Below are positions 55,262 through 63,780 of a stretch of DNA of 64,000 nucleotides, piece after piece. The stretch's first letter is position 1. Each line of letters opens with the position of its first letter. Source of the DNA: Amycolatopsis decaplanina DSM 44594 (GTDB lineage Bacteria; Actinomycetota; Actinomycetes; Mycobacteriales; Pseudonocardiaceae); the NCBI RefSeq assembly GCF_000342005.1, contig NZ_AOHO01000063.1, positions 248,001 to 312,000 on the forward strand, read 5' to 3'. Made by a program: the position numbers and the translations under genes. The notes under the pieces are model-generated. The model was not told where the DNA came from, did not search any database, and was given only the letters and a program-made list of their open reading frames with translations.

Positions 55262-56536
55262 ATGGCCGAATCGGACCTGGTACGGGCCAGTTGCGCCGTC
55301 GCCGAGGAGTATCTGGCGAACTTTCGCATCGTGATCCTCAACGGCCCTCGTCAGGCCGGAAAGACGACCATGCTCAGGCATCTGCACCGGCGCCACGGTG
55401 GTACCTCCTTCAACCTCGATGACGAGCAACTTCTGCAGGCGGCCATCGAGGACCCCATCGGGTTCGCCGGTACCGGTCCAGAGCCCAGGCTCATCGACGA
55501 GGTGCAGCGGGCAGGGGACCCGCTGATCAGGGCGATCAAGGCGGAAGTCGACGCGGAGAGCGGGCCAGGACGCTACGTCCTGGCTGGGTCCACCAGGTTC
55601 CTGGCGACTCCCAGCCTTTCGGAGTCCTTGGCAGGCCGGGGCGTCGTCGTCGACGTATGGCCGTTTTCGCAAGGGGAGTTCGAGGGACGGTTCGAGCGGT
55701 TCATCGATGTCGCTTTCGACGAACCCGGCCGTTTGCTCGACCTCGGACCCGCGAACGTCGATCGCGCGGACTACTTCGCGCGTATCTGCCGAGGCGGTTT
55801 TCCGGAACCCGCGCTTCTCGGCAGCTTGCGTGCGCGCAAAGCCTGGTTTCGTGCCTACGTGCAGGCCATCGCGGAGCGCGACATCCGGGAGATGTCCAGG
55901 GTCAACGAACCCAGCGCCATGACGGCTTTGTTGGCCTACCTGGCCTCGATCACAGCGCAAGAGCACAACAGCGTGAACACGTCGACCAGGACAGGCCTTC
56001 ACCGCACCACAGTGAACAAGTACGTCGAATTGCTCGAAGCTGTGTTCCTGGTCCACCGGCTCCCGGCGTGGTCACGAAACCTGACGTCCCGGGCGGTGAA
56101 ACACGCCAAACTCCACCTCACCGACACGGGACTCGCCGCTTCTTTGCTGGGCGTGTCCCCGGAATCTCTGGCGAAGCCCGTGGCGCCGACCCGTGGACCC
56201 CTTGTCGAGACTTTCATCGTCAATGAACTGGCCAAGCAAGCGACATGGAGCGAAGCCGAGGTCCGGCTGCACCACTGGCGAGTGAGCGGTGGCGCGGAGG
56301 TCGACGTGGTCCTGGAACGGGACGACGGGCAGGTCGTCGGTGTCGAATCGAAGGCTCGCGACACTGTGACCGCGGCGGACTTCCGCGGGCTCGCCCAGTT
56401 AAGGGACCTTCTCGGCGATCAGTTCACGCAGGGAATCGTCTTGCACACAGGAAACCAGGGCGCCATCAGCTTCGGTGATCGGCTGATGGCGCTCCCGCTC
56501 GCTTCGTTGTGGCAGGCCGGGCACGATCCGGCCTGA
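55262..56536 (+). CDS. AAA-14/DUF4143 ATPase
   Basis: The ATG at 55262 (GAGGAG site) gives 424 residues. Walker A is GPRQAGKTTML, Walker B PRLIDEVQRA, and the C-terminal DUF4143 domain ends in a PD-(D/E)xK-like segment GAEVDVVLERDDGQVVGVESKA. These proteins are widespread, often horizontally moved, and of uncertain function. Base composition is slightly lower in GC than in neighbouring genes. The 23-bp iterons just upstream are unusual. Confidence 0.88.
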   Translation: MAESDLVRASCAVAEEYLANFRIVILNGPRQAGKTTMLRHLHRRHGGTSFNLDDEQLLQAAIEDPIGFAGTGPEPRLIDEVQRAGDPLIRAIKAEVDAESGPGRYVLAGSTRFLATPSLSESLAGRGVVVDVWPFSQGEFEGRFERFIDVAFDEPGRLLDLGPANVDRADYFARICRGGFPEPALLGSLRARKAWFRAYVQAIAERDIREMSRVNEPSAMTALLAYLASITAQEHNSVNTSTRTGLHRTTVNKYVELLEAVFLVHRLPAWSRNLTSRAVKHAKLHLTDTGLAASLLGVSPESLAKPVAPTRGPLVETFIVNELAKQATWSEAEVRLHHWRVSGGAEVDVVLERDDGQVVGVESKARDTVTAADFRGLAQLRDLLGDQFTQGIVLHTGNQGAISFGDRLMALPLASLWQAGHDPA

Positions 56537-56539
56537 GCC

Positions 56540-57766
56540 TCAGGGGGCCGGCAGTTCCGTGCGCTCGCGACGCTTCGCCAGCATCGAGTTCAGCGCCCGC
56601 GTCCCCGGCCCGGCGGCGGCCCACAGCACGCCGACCCCGGCCAGGCAGACCGCGGCCGTCCAGTAGGCCACCGGCGGTGCCGACTCCGTGTGCGCGTCGC
56701 CGAGGATCCACGGCCGGAACTGCGACTGCACCCACAACATCCCGTAACCGAAAGCCGTCGCCAGCAGCGCGCCCGCGCCGGCCGTCAGCATCGGATGTCC
56801 CCGGCCGATGCGGAACGCCAGGTCGACGGCGAGACCGACGGCGAGCAGGTAGAACGGCACGACCGAGACCGGGAACCCCATCCCGAGCAGCAGCGGCCAC
56901 ATCACCAGCCGGTAGCCGAGGTAGACGGCGGCGACCGTCGTCCCCGCCCAGCGGAAGCCGGTCGTGTGCCGCGCCAGCGCGAAGATCAGCGCCATCACGC
57001 CGATGCCCCACAGCGGGTAGACCCAGTCGTCGATCGGCATCGTGAAGTACTCGACGGCCACCCGGTCGACCGGATGCCCGATCTGGTTGGCGGCGAAGTT
57101 CAGCAGCTCGGGCTCGGCCTCGGGCGTCCCGCGCTCCCAGGCGCGCAGGCCCAGGATGCCGTATTCCTGCTGACCGTTCGGGAAGAACGTGTTCTCCAGG
57201 AAGAACGCCCACAGTCCGATCAGGACACCGGTGCGCGTCCGGCCGGGCTTGGCGTACTTCAGCCAGCCCATGATCACGCCGGCCTGCATGATGCCCGTTC
57301 CGATGTAGAGCATCATGTGCGACGGGCTCCACGCGGTCAGGTCGAGACCGTTGACGCGGTGGTTGATGACGTCCAGCGGCGCCGCGATGAGGAACACCAC
57401 GAGCCCGATCTGCATCAGCCGCAGCGAACGCCGGTCGGCGCCCATCCCGGTGTAGCTGTGGATCGCCACGAGCACCATGATGATCACCGTGCCGACGGTG
57501 TTGATCAGATGCGGCGGGGCGAGGTCGTCCCGCAGCCACATGAAATGCCACGACATGTCCCAGGACGAGCCCACCAGCTTGAAGGCGAACGCCGCCAGCC
57601 ACATCGAGTAGCAGAAGTTCAGCACCCAGTCCGGCGTCGCCTGCCCCGGCGCGCCGCGGTGCCAGTGGAGCTTGAAGAACAGCCTCGTCTTCGCGATCGG
57701 GCTGCGGGGGATGACACCCGGCGAAAGGTCCCCGGTCACTTCTGTCGCCTTTGTCATGCGGGACAT
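56540..57766 (-). CDS. Hypothetical polytopic membrane protein
   Basis: This 408-residue protein has about ten hydrophobic segments. I do not recognise the family. His-rich loops stand out, in SWDMSWHFMW, DVINHRVNGLDLTAWSPSHMML and NFAANQIGHPVD, which could bind metal or haem in the membrane. The ATG at 57766 has AGGGAAG. It converges on the DUF4143 gene, with 3 bases between stops. Confidence 0.7.
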   Translation of the reverse strand: MSRMTKATEVTGDLSPGVIPRSPIAKTRLFFKLHWHRGAPGQATPDWVLNFCYSMWLAAFAFKLVGSSWDMSWHFMWLRDDLAPPHLINTVGTVIIMVLVAIHSYTGMGADRRSLRLMQIGLVVFLIAAPLDVINHRVNGLDLTAWSPSHMMLYIGTGIMQAGVIMGWLKYAKPGRTRTGVLIGLWAFFLENTFFPNGQQEYGILGLRAWERGTPEAEPELLNFAANQIGHPVDRVAVEYFTMPIDDWVYPLWGIGVMALIFALARHTTGFRWAGTTVAAVYLGYRLVMWPLLLGMGFPVSVVPFYLLAVGLAVDLAFRIGRGHPMLTAGAGALLATAFGYGMLWVQSQFRPWILGDAHTESAPPVAYWTAAVCLAGVGVLWAAAGPGTRALNSMLAKRRERTELPAP

Positions 57767-57875
57767 CTTCCCTGCTCCAGGTCACGAGATGGGCATTTGG
57801 GGTCGAAAATCGGGGTTCACCCGTAGGGGTGGCGGATTTGCGATCGGCGTGCGAAGCAGGGCAAGGTGTGCCGCC

Positions 57876-57962
57876 ATGATGCCGAAACGACTCGTCGCGG
57901 CGGTCCTCGTCGCCGCTCTGGTGCTGGCCGGTGGGGGCATTCTCGGGAGCCTGTTCTTCTAG
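57876..57962 (+). CDS. Putative 28-residue single-helix membrane peptide
   Basis: The ATG at 57876 (AAGG upstream) encodes MMPKRL followed by one hydrophobic helix (VAAVLVAALVLAGGG). The size, start and helix are those of a small actinobacterial membrane peptide, but such a short frame can be chance. It precedes the 135-bp structured element. Confidence 0.4.
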   Translation: MMPKRLVAAVLVAALVLAGGGILGSLFF

Positions 57963-57997
57963 TCACAGTGTTGTCGATCGCGCGCTGACGAAAGCTC

Positions 57998-58132
57998 GCC
58001 GAAGGGGCACCGTTTCGTACGCCGGTCCAGTGATCCGCGAAGGCGCCCCTGCATCGAGCTTTCGTGGCCTTCGGCCGACAGAGGGCGCGCGATGTGAAGT
58101 CTCCGTCGGGCGCGGGGCGCCCTTGGGGAGAC
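57998..58132 (+). repeat. 135-bp structured dispersed element, copy 2
   Basis: This is the second copy of the element at 16150-16284, of the same length. GCCGAAGG (57998-58005) and CCTTCGGC (58068-58075) pair at the same spacing, and the GTCTCC...GGAGAC hairpin (58109-58132 region) is almost identical. It ends 20 bases before the DUF3151 start. Differences fall mostly in the loop around 58020-58050. Confidence 0.75.
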
Positions 58133-58152
58133 GGGTCGGCACAATGGCCCGT

Positions 58153-58560
58153 ATGACGAACCTCCTCGGCCCCCAGCCGACGCATCTCCCGGAGCACACC
58201 GCCGCGCAGGCGGCGCTGGACGCCGGGACCGATCCGGCCGCCGTCGCCGCCGAGCACCCCGACTACAGCGAGGCGTGGGCCGCCCTCGCCGAGAAGGCGC
58301 TCGAAGCCGGCGAGACCGTCGCCGCGTACGCGTACGCCCGCACCGGCTACCACCGCGGCCTCGACCAGCTTCGCCGCGCGGGCTGGAAGGGACACGGGCC
58401 GGTGCCGTGGTCGCACCGCCCGAATCAGGGCTTCCTGCGTTCCCTCGCCGTCCTCGGCAAGGCCGCCGGCAAGATCGGCGAGACCGAGGAGTACGACCGC
58501 TGCAGGACCTTCCTGAGCGACTCGGACCCCGCCGCCGCGGAAGCCACCGGCCTCAAGTGA
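58153..58560 (+). CDS. DUF3151 protein
   Basis: The ATG at 58153 (MTNLLGPQPTHLPEHTA) gives 135 residues and matches the actinobacterial DUF3151 family: ALAEKALEAGETVAAYAYARTGYHRGLDQLRRAGWKGHGPVPWSH. The function is unknown; the fold looks helical. The start at 58144 (MARMTN) is an alternative. A strong palindrome follows the stop. Confidence 0.88.
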   Translation: MTNLLGPQPTHLPEHTAAQAALDAGTDPAAVAAEHPDYSEAWAALAEKALEAGETVAAYAYARTGYHRGLDQLRRAGWKGHGPVPWSHRPNQGFLRSLAVLGKAAGKIGETEEYDRCRTFLSDSDPAAAEATGLK

Positions 58561-58566
58561 CCTGAG

Positions 58567-58613
58567 ATGAAGGACGCTTTCATCGCAAATTTTGCGATGA
58601 AAGCGTCCTTCAT
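58567..58613. repeat. Palindromic repeat family 2, copy 3
   Basis: Perfect 23-bp arms (58567-58589, 58591-58613, ATGAAGGACGC...) with a one-base centre lie between the convergent DUF3151 and lipase genes. Confidence 0.93.
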
Positions 58614-58628
58614 AGTGCTTGGTGACTC

Positions 58629-59855
58629 CTAGAACAGCCCGCAGTTCCCCACCGCAGGCAGTCCCGCGAAGCGACCTTCAAGCCAGGCGAAAGCCTCCGG
58701 GAAGGCCCGGATGGCCCCGCCGACGTGCGTAGGAACCAGCGAAGTCGAGAACTGCACCTTCGCGCCCTTCGCGCACCACGAGCGCGCCATCTTCCTGCCC
58801 TGCTCGTAGGGCACGATGTCGTCGAGAGCACTGTGGACGACCAACGTCGGCGCACCCGGCTTCCGCGCCCCGATGAGCTGCTCGCCGACTCGCGTCTTGT
58901 ACGGCTCTTCGCCGAGGTACGCCGTCAGCGGCCTGCCGTCCTTGGTCAGGTCCTTCGACTGGGTGAACGCGTGCGCGAAGATCGCATCCCCGGTGCACTC
59001 CTGCTTGACCTTCTCGAAAGCTTCGGCGCCCTTCGTGTTCAGCACGGCCGGGATGTTCAGCTCCGGATACGCCGCGTCCATGCTGACCAGAGTGAACCCG
59101 AGAAACCCGAAGGCGTAGTGCCCGTCGATGTTCTTCCCGACCTCGGCCAGATCAGCCGGGACGGCGCCCGCGTACGAGCCCTTCAGCTTGAGCTCGGGCG
59201 CATACGACGGCTGTAGTTCCGCGGCCGACGCCGACGCCCCGCCGCCCTGCGAGTAGCCCGCGGTCGCGACCGGGCCGTTGTCCGGCAGGTTCGCTTCGGG
59301 CAGGCGCTGCGCCGCGCGGATCGAGTCGAGGACGGCGTTGCCCTCGGCGACGCGGTTGACGTATGTGTGGACGCCGGGCGTGCCGAGGCCTTCGTAGTCG
59401 GTGACGACGACGCCGTAGCCGCGAAGCAGCAGCCCGGCGATGAAGGGACCTTCGTACTCCATGCCCGCCGAAAGAGCCTTCGATGGCGCGCACTGGTCGC
59501 CGACGCCCTGCGTCCCGGCCGCGTAGCCGATGACCGGCCGCTCGCCCGCGCCGGTCCACGCCTTCTTCGGGGTGAGGACGGTGCCGGTCACGGCGTTGGC
59601 CTCGCCGTGGGTGTCGGTGCTGCGGTACATGATCCGCTGGACGTCCGCGTCGGCCTTGATGAGTTTCACGGGATCGACGTAGAAGGTGGACGGTTCGTGC
59701 CGGATGATGTCGCCTGGAGCACCCGCGGGCAGCGGCGACGGGGGATCGTAGAAGGACGGGGCGGCCGTGGCCTGCTGTGCCCCGAAGGTCAGCAGTGCCG
59801 CGATGGTGGCCGCTGAGACGGCGGCGGAAACACCGCGCCGGGATCCTGGACGCAT
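58629..59855 (-). CDS. Secreted LIP-family lipase
   Basis: From the ATG at 59855 (GAGGAG site) the 408 residues begin with a signal peptide (AAVSAATIAALLTFGAQQATAA). The alpha/beta-hydrolase core has the nucleophile motif GYSQGGGAS, the acid in SALDDIVPYEQ and a His in PTHVGGA, as in secretory lipases (PF03583) that hydrolyse triacylglycerols or wax esters. The divergent TetR gene and a palindrome in the shared promoter suggest regulation by that TetR. Confidence 0.9.
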   Translation of the reverse strand: MRPGSRRGVSAAVSAATIAALLTFGAQQATAAPSFYDPPSPLPAGAPGDIIRHEPSTFYVDPVKLIKADADVQRIMYRSTDTHGEANAVTGTVLTPKKAWTGAGERPVIGYAAGTQGVGDQCAPSKALSAGMEYEGPFIAGLLLRGYGVVVTDYEGLGTPGVHTYVNRVAEGNAVLDSIRAAQRLPEANLPDNGPVATAGYSQGGGASASAAELQPSYAPELKLKGSYAGAVPADLAEVGKNIDGHYAFGFLGFTLVSMDAAYPELNIPAVLNTKGAEAFEKVKQECTGDAIFAHAFTQSKDLTKDGRPLTAYLGEEPYKTRVGEQLIGARKPGAPTLVVHSALDDIVPYEQGRKMARSWCAKGAKVQFSTSLVPTHVGGAIRAFPEAFAWLEGRFAGLPAVGNCGLF

Positions 59856-59880
59856 GCTTGCTCCTCGTTGAGCACAAACA

Positions 59881-59902
59881 TTTTCGACAGACGTGTCGAA
59901 AA
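59881..59902. promoter_or_regulatory. TetR palindrome between lipase and tetR
   Basis: TTTTCGACA-N4-TGTCGAAAA has perfect 9-base arms and lies between the two divergent start codons, the usual place for autoregulation and control of the neighbouring gene. Confidence 0.85.
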
Positions 59903-59926
59903 AGAGAGTCAGTGAGGTGGCGCACA

Positions 59927-60571
59927 ATGTCAAGTCCGGCGCCGCGAGGGAGACCCCGCAAACTCCCGGTCGGCGAGCAACGCGCGCGGGTGCTGAGTTC
60001 GGCCGCCGGTGTCTTCGCGGTGCACGGCGCGCAGGCCGCGACGATCGAGCAGATCGCCCGGCGCGCGGGGGTGTCCCGCCAGGCCGTCTACGAGCAGTTC
60101 GGCGATCGAACGACGTTGTTCGCCCAGGTCGTGGCCGATATCGAGGAACGTGCCTTCGAAGCGATCGGTGCGCCCGCTCTCGATCTCTCGCAGCCCGAAC
60201 TCCGGTCCTGGGCACGTGCCAACTACGCCAACATGTTCGCCTTCGTCGCGGCGAATCCCGACGCGTTCCCCGTGTTGCGGGAGGCGGAGCGCATGGGCGA
60301 CCCGGCCCTCACCAGGCTTCGGGAACGGCTCGCGGGCGTCTACACCGAGGCGAGCAGACAGCGCTGGGCCCGCCACGGCGTCGACTCCGGCCGCGCGGAC
60401 AAGGCCCTGGTCACGCTGTTCTTCGCGATGACCGAGGCACTCGTCCAGGCGAGCTGGGACGGTGAGCCGCCCGACGCGGACGCGCTCATCGACCTGCTCA
60501 CGGAATTCACCGTCGGCGGCGTCGTCCGTCTCCGGACAGCGGCCGCCGACGTGATGGAAAGACTGCGCTAG
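59927..60571 (+). CDS. TetR-family regulator (lipase neighbour)
   Basis: The ATG at 59927 has GAGGTGG and gives 214 residues with the N-terminal TetR HTH (QAATIEQIARRAGVSRQAVYEQFGDRTTLFAQVV) and a ligand domain. It is divergent from the secreted lipase gene, with a palindrome in between. A fatty acid or lipid-derived ligand is plausible but not shown. Confidence 0.9.
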   Translation: MSSPAPRGRPRKLPVGEQRARVLSSAAGVFAVHGAQAATIEQIARRAGVSRQAVYEQFGDRTTLFAQVVADIEERAFEAIGAPALDLSQPELRSWARANYANMFAFVAANPDAFPVLREAERMGDPALTRLRERLAGVYTEASRQRWARHGVDSGRADKALVTLFFAMTEALVQASWDGEPPDADALIDLLTEFTVGGVVRLRTAAADVMERLR

Positions 60572-61878
60572 GCCGCGACGGCCTCCAGCGTCACTTCCGC
60601 GACCGTCGCCAGGTCCGGCGACGAAACGACCCGGTTGCGGCCGTTGCGTTTCGCCGCGTAGACGGAAGCGTCGGCCGAGGCCATGACCTCGTCGATCGTC
60701 CGGCCGTCGAGCGGGAAGGTCGCGACGCCGACCGACGCCGTCCGCTGTTCGATGACCACGGGGTTGCCCTCGTTGTCCTGGGTCTTGATGACCATTTCGC
60801 TGATCCGCTGCCGGATGCGCTCGGCGACCGCGACGGATTCGTGCTTCGAAGACGAGGTCAGGAGTACGACGAACTCCTCACCGCCGAAGCGGCCGGCGAG
60901 GTCCTGCGTCCGCGTTTCCGCCTTGACCAGCGCCGCGACGCCCTTGAGCACGTCGTCGCCCGCCAGGTGGCCGTAGGTGTCGTTGATGCTCTTGAAGTGG
61001 TCGAGGTCGATCATCAGCGCGCCGAACTGGCCGTTCTCGCGCTCGGCGCGGGCGACCTCGCGGACGGCGCCCTGCTGCCAGGTCGTGGCGTTGAGCAGCT
61101 GGGTCTTCTGGTCGGTGGTCGCGAGCTCTTCCAGCTGCTTGATCAGCACCGAACGCTGCAGCAGGTACAGCGGCAGGAAGACGAGCAGCACCAGCACCGG
61201 TTGATGCGGCAGGACGACGAGTACGAGCGCGCCGATGCAGACCGTCGAGGCTTCGAGGATGTTGTCGTCCCAAGAGCCGAGGAGTGCCTGGACGGTCGCC
61301 TTCTTGGGCGCCGCGAAGTACAGGCCTGTGCCGGTGAAGACGGCGTTCATCAGGAAGAAGGCGAGACTCGCGGCGCAGATCGACGTCACCGACGCCGTGT
61401 CGGCGCCGACGAACTGCACGGCCGCCCAGGCGGCGAACGCGGTCAGCGTCATCGATGTGGCGTTCGCCACAGTTCGATGGGGGTTGACCGTGCGGAGACC
61501 CGCCCAGCTGCGGTATCCGAGGTGAAGATAGATCACGGTTACGAGAAGCGCCGTCAACTGCGGCGGAAGCAGGATCGCGCCGGGCAGCACCCAGACCGAG
61601 GTCATGTTGATGTGCGGGGTGACGCTCATGCTGCGCCGCTGCCGCTCGATCCGGCGGGTCGCCTCGGTGTGCGCGATGGCGAGCCCCGCGAGGAGGAAAC
61701 ACAGCAGGACCTGCGAAGACGCGATGGCGATGGATGCGGCGAAGACCCCCGTCAGTGCCAGCATCGTCGCGACGGACAGCCCGGTGTAGGCGATCCAGTG
61801 ATCAGGCCTCTTCCACAGCTCCCACGTCGCTACCGTGAGAGCCGAACGATGTCCAGCGCGTTCCTCCGATGTGATCAT
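60568..61878 (-). CDS. Membrane-bound diguanylate cyclase
   Basis: The ATG at 61878 (AGGGGGAAAG site) gives 436 residues. About six to eight helices form the N-terminal sensory half. The GGDEF domain has the active GGEEF motif in DLAGRFGGEEFVVLL and an I-site RxxD (RTQD) five residues upstream, so it should synthesise c-di-GMP with product inhibition. A GDVLKGVAALVK dimer region follows the signature DHFKSINDTYGH. Starts at 61902 are possible. It overlaps the TetR stop by 4 bases. Confidence 0.93.
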   Translation of the reverse strand: MITSEERAGHRSALTVATWELWKRPDHWIAYTGLSVATMLALTGVFAASIAIASSQVLLCFLLAGLAIAHTEATRRIERQRRSMSVTPHINMTSVWVLPGAILLPPQLTALLVTVIYLHLGYRSWAGLRTVNPHRTVANATSMTLTAFAAWAAVQFVGADTASVTSICAASLAFFLMNAVFTGTGLYFAAPKKATVQALLGSWDDNILEASTVCIGALVLVVLPHQPVLVLLVFLPLYLLQRSVLIKQLEELATTDQKTQLLNATTWQQGAVREVARAERENGQFGALMIDLDHFKSINDTYGHLAGDDVLKGVAALVKAETRTQDLAGRFGGEEFVVLLTSSSKHESVAVAERIRQRISEMVIKTQDNEGNPVVIEQRTASVGVATFPLDGRTIDEVMASADASVYAAKRNGRNRVVSSPDLATVAEVTLEAVAA

Positions 61879-62080
61879 CTTTCCCCCTGACTCTTGCGTC
61901 ATTCTCCGAAACCCCCTACTTACGGACAGCTTCTACCGACTTGCGGGCTGTCGACAAGCTCCCTAGGTGTGTACTTTTCTCTGAAAGGTCGAGGGAAAGG
62001 TGCCAGCGATGGCCGGTAGGGATCAGTGAACTGGGGCGCGCGCCAGACGTCCGCGCGATCGGGCCGGCGCGTGGAACACC

Positions 62081-63334
62081 TCAATGTTCTGCGCGCGCGG
62101 CGTCTTTCTCCTGCCACCGTTCCGGGTCGCGGCTGAGGTTCCGGAACCAGCTCAGCGCGAGCGGGACGGTCAGCACCAATCCCGCAAGCCCGAAGACGCC
62201 GACGGTCGACTGAGGACCCACCTGGTCCGCCAGGATGCCGCCGATCAGCGGGCTCACGCCCATCGTCGTGGTCAGTCCGGTGTTCGACAGCCCCATGACC
62301 TGTGCCCGGCTCTCGTCCGGCACGGCCAGCGTCAGTGAAGCGGTCGCCTGCATCAGCGCCACCGTGCCGAAGCCGCCGCAGAACACGAACAACACGATCG
62401 ACGACAACGGTCCCGGCTGCAAAAAGCACAGCAGCAGCGGGAGCGCCGTCAGCGCGGAAAGCGGCCCGATCAGCTTCGGTCTGACGTGCGCCGGCACCCA
62501 ACGCGAATAGATGAACGCGCCGATCACGCTGCCGATCGGGTCGGCGGCCAGTAGCAGGCCGATGACCTCGGGGCCGCCGCCCGACGAGGCGACGTAGGGC
62601 GCCGCGATGCCCTCGTACACCGGCAGCAGGCCCATCAGCCAGGTGAACAGCAGCAGCGAGCGCAGCCCTGAGCTGGCGAAGACGATTTTCCCGCCCGAGC
62701 CGATCGAGGCGAAGAACGACTTGCGCTTCTCGCCGGACGCCGCGGCCGGGCGCGTGGCCAGCCCGAACCGGACGAACAATGCCGAAGCCACGAAGGTCAC
62801 CGCGTCCAGCGCGAGGGCGATGTGCGGTTCGAGCGCGGTCAACAGGAGACCGCCGCCGGCGAATCCGGCCAGCTGCGCCGATTGGACGGTCATGCTGCGG
62901 ATCGCCATGCCGACGACGAACCGGTCGCCTTCGAGGATCTGCGGCAGCAGGGCCAGCTGTGCGGCCTTGAACGGCGGGTTCAGCAGCGAGACGGCGCCGA
63001 CGAGGACGCACAGGACCCAGAACGGCAGTACCGGGACCGCGACCAGCGCGATCAGCAGGGCCCGCAGCAGGTCGACGACCACCATCACGGTTCGCCGGGG
63101 GAAACGGTCCGCGAACCCGGTGAGGAAGATGCCGCCGAGCAGCGACGGGGCGTAGGTCAGCGCGTAGGTGAGGCCGGTCAAGGTCGCGGAGCGGGTTTCG
63201 GTGAAGACGAGGACGGAGAGGGCGACCCTGGCGAGTTGATCACCGAAGATCGAGAACAGCTCGGCGAACCAGAGCGAACGGAACTCGGCTACACCGAACA
63301 CCTCTCGGTAAGTGACCCGTCCGGCCGAAGCCAT
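62081..63334 (-). CDS. MFS exporter (EntS-like)
   Basis: The 417-residue protein from the ATG at 63334 (GGGGG site) has 12 helices of the MFS_3/EntS group, which exports siderophores or macrolides. It includes the loop GFADRFPRRTVMVVVDLLRA between helices 2 and 3. Longer upstream starts would pass through the promoter. Substrate not deducible. Confidence 0.87.
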   Translation of the reverse strand: MASAGRVTYREVFGVAEFRSLWFAELFSIFGDQLARVALSVLVFTETRSATLTGLTYALTYAPSLLGGIFLTGFADRFPRRTVMVVVDLLRALLIALVAVPVLPFWVLCVLVGAVSLLNPPFKAAQLALLPQILEGDRFVVGMAIRSMTVQSAQLAGFAGGGLLLTALEPHIALALDAVTFVASALFVRFGLATRPAAASGEKRKSFFASIGSGGKIVFASSGLRSLLLFTWLMGLLPVYEGIAAPYVASSGGGPEVIGLLLAADPIGSVIGAFIYSRWVPAHVRPKLIGPLSALTALPLLLCFLQPGPLSSIVLFVFCGGFGTVALMQATASLTLAVPDESRAQVMGLSNTGLTTTMGVSPLIGGILADQVGPQSTVGVFGLAGLVLTVPLALSWFRNLSRDPERWQEKDAARAEH

Positions 63335-63780
63335 TTTGCCCCCAATAGGGTCCTTATTACGCGACAAACTCGTGACCGAGAGTAACGCGGTCACGAGCTG
63401 GTCACGAAGCGTCATTCGTTCACGTAAGTGTCTCCTGACTGTTGGTGATTGGCTAGGTTCTTTCGCCGGGTTTCTGGGGTTGAAGATCTTTTTCGTGGAG
63501 GAACGGCCGTTCGGGAAGATGTCCCGGTGACCGATATCGCGGTCCATACCAGCGGTTTTCGGTTGTTTCGGGTCGTTCGCCGGGAAAGCTGGACAGGGCG
63601 GCGTCACCCGAGATGGGGATGCCGCGTCGTGCCGAGGAGCCGTGCGTACCCCGCGCCGTTCGTGTGCGGAGGGTGGGTGAACACCATTCGACTCCGCTCC
63701 GCGACGGCCGGAGCTATCAGGTGACGCTGACGTTATGCGCCGAATGGATGATCAGCCCGCCATCCGGTGGAGTGAACGGC
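63335..63780 (-). other. Intergenic region upstream of the MFS gene
   Basis: About 446 bases separate the MFS start from the broken LLM gene. I see no convincing gene. The region must hold the MFS promoter. Short frames on the plus strand lack ribosome-binding sites and family likeness. Confidence 0.4.
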
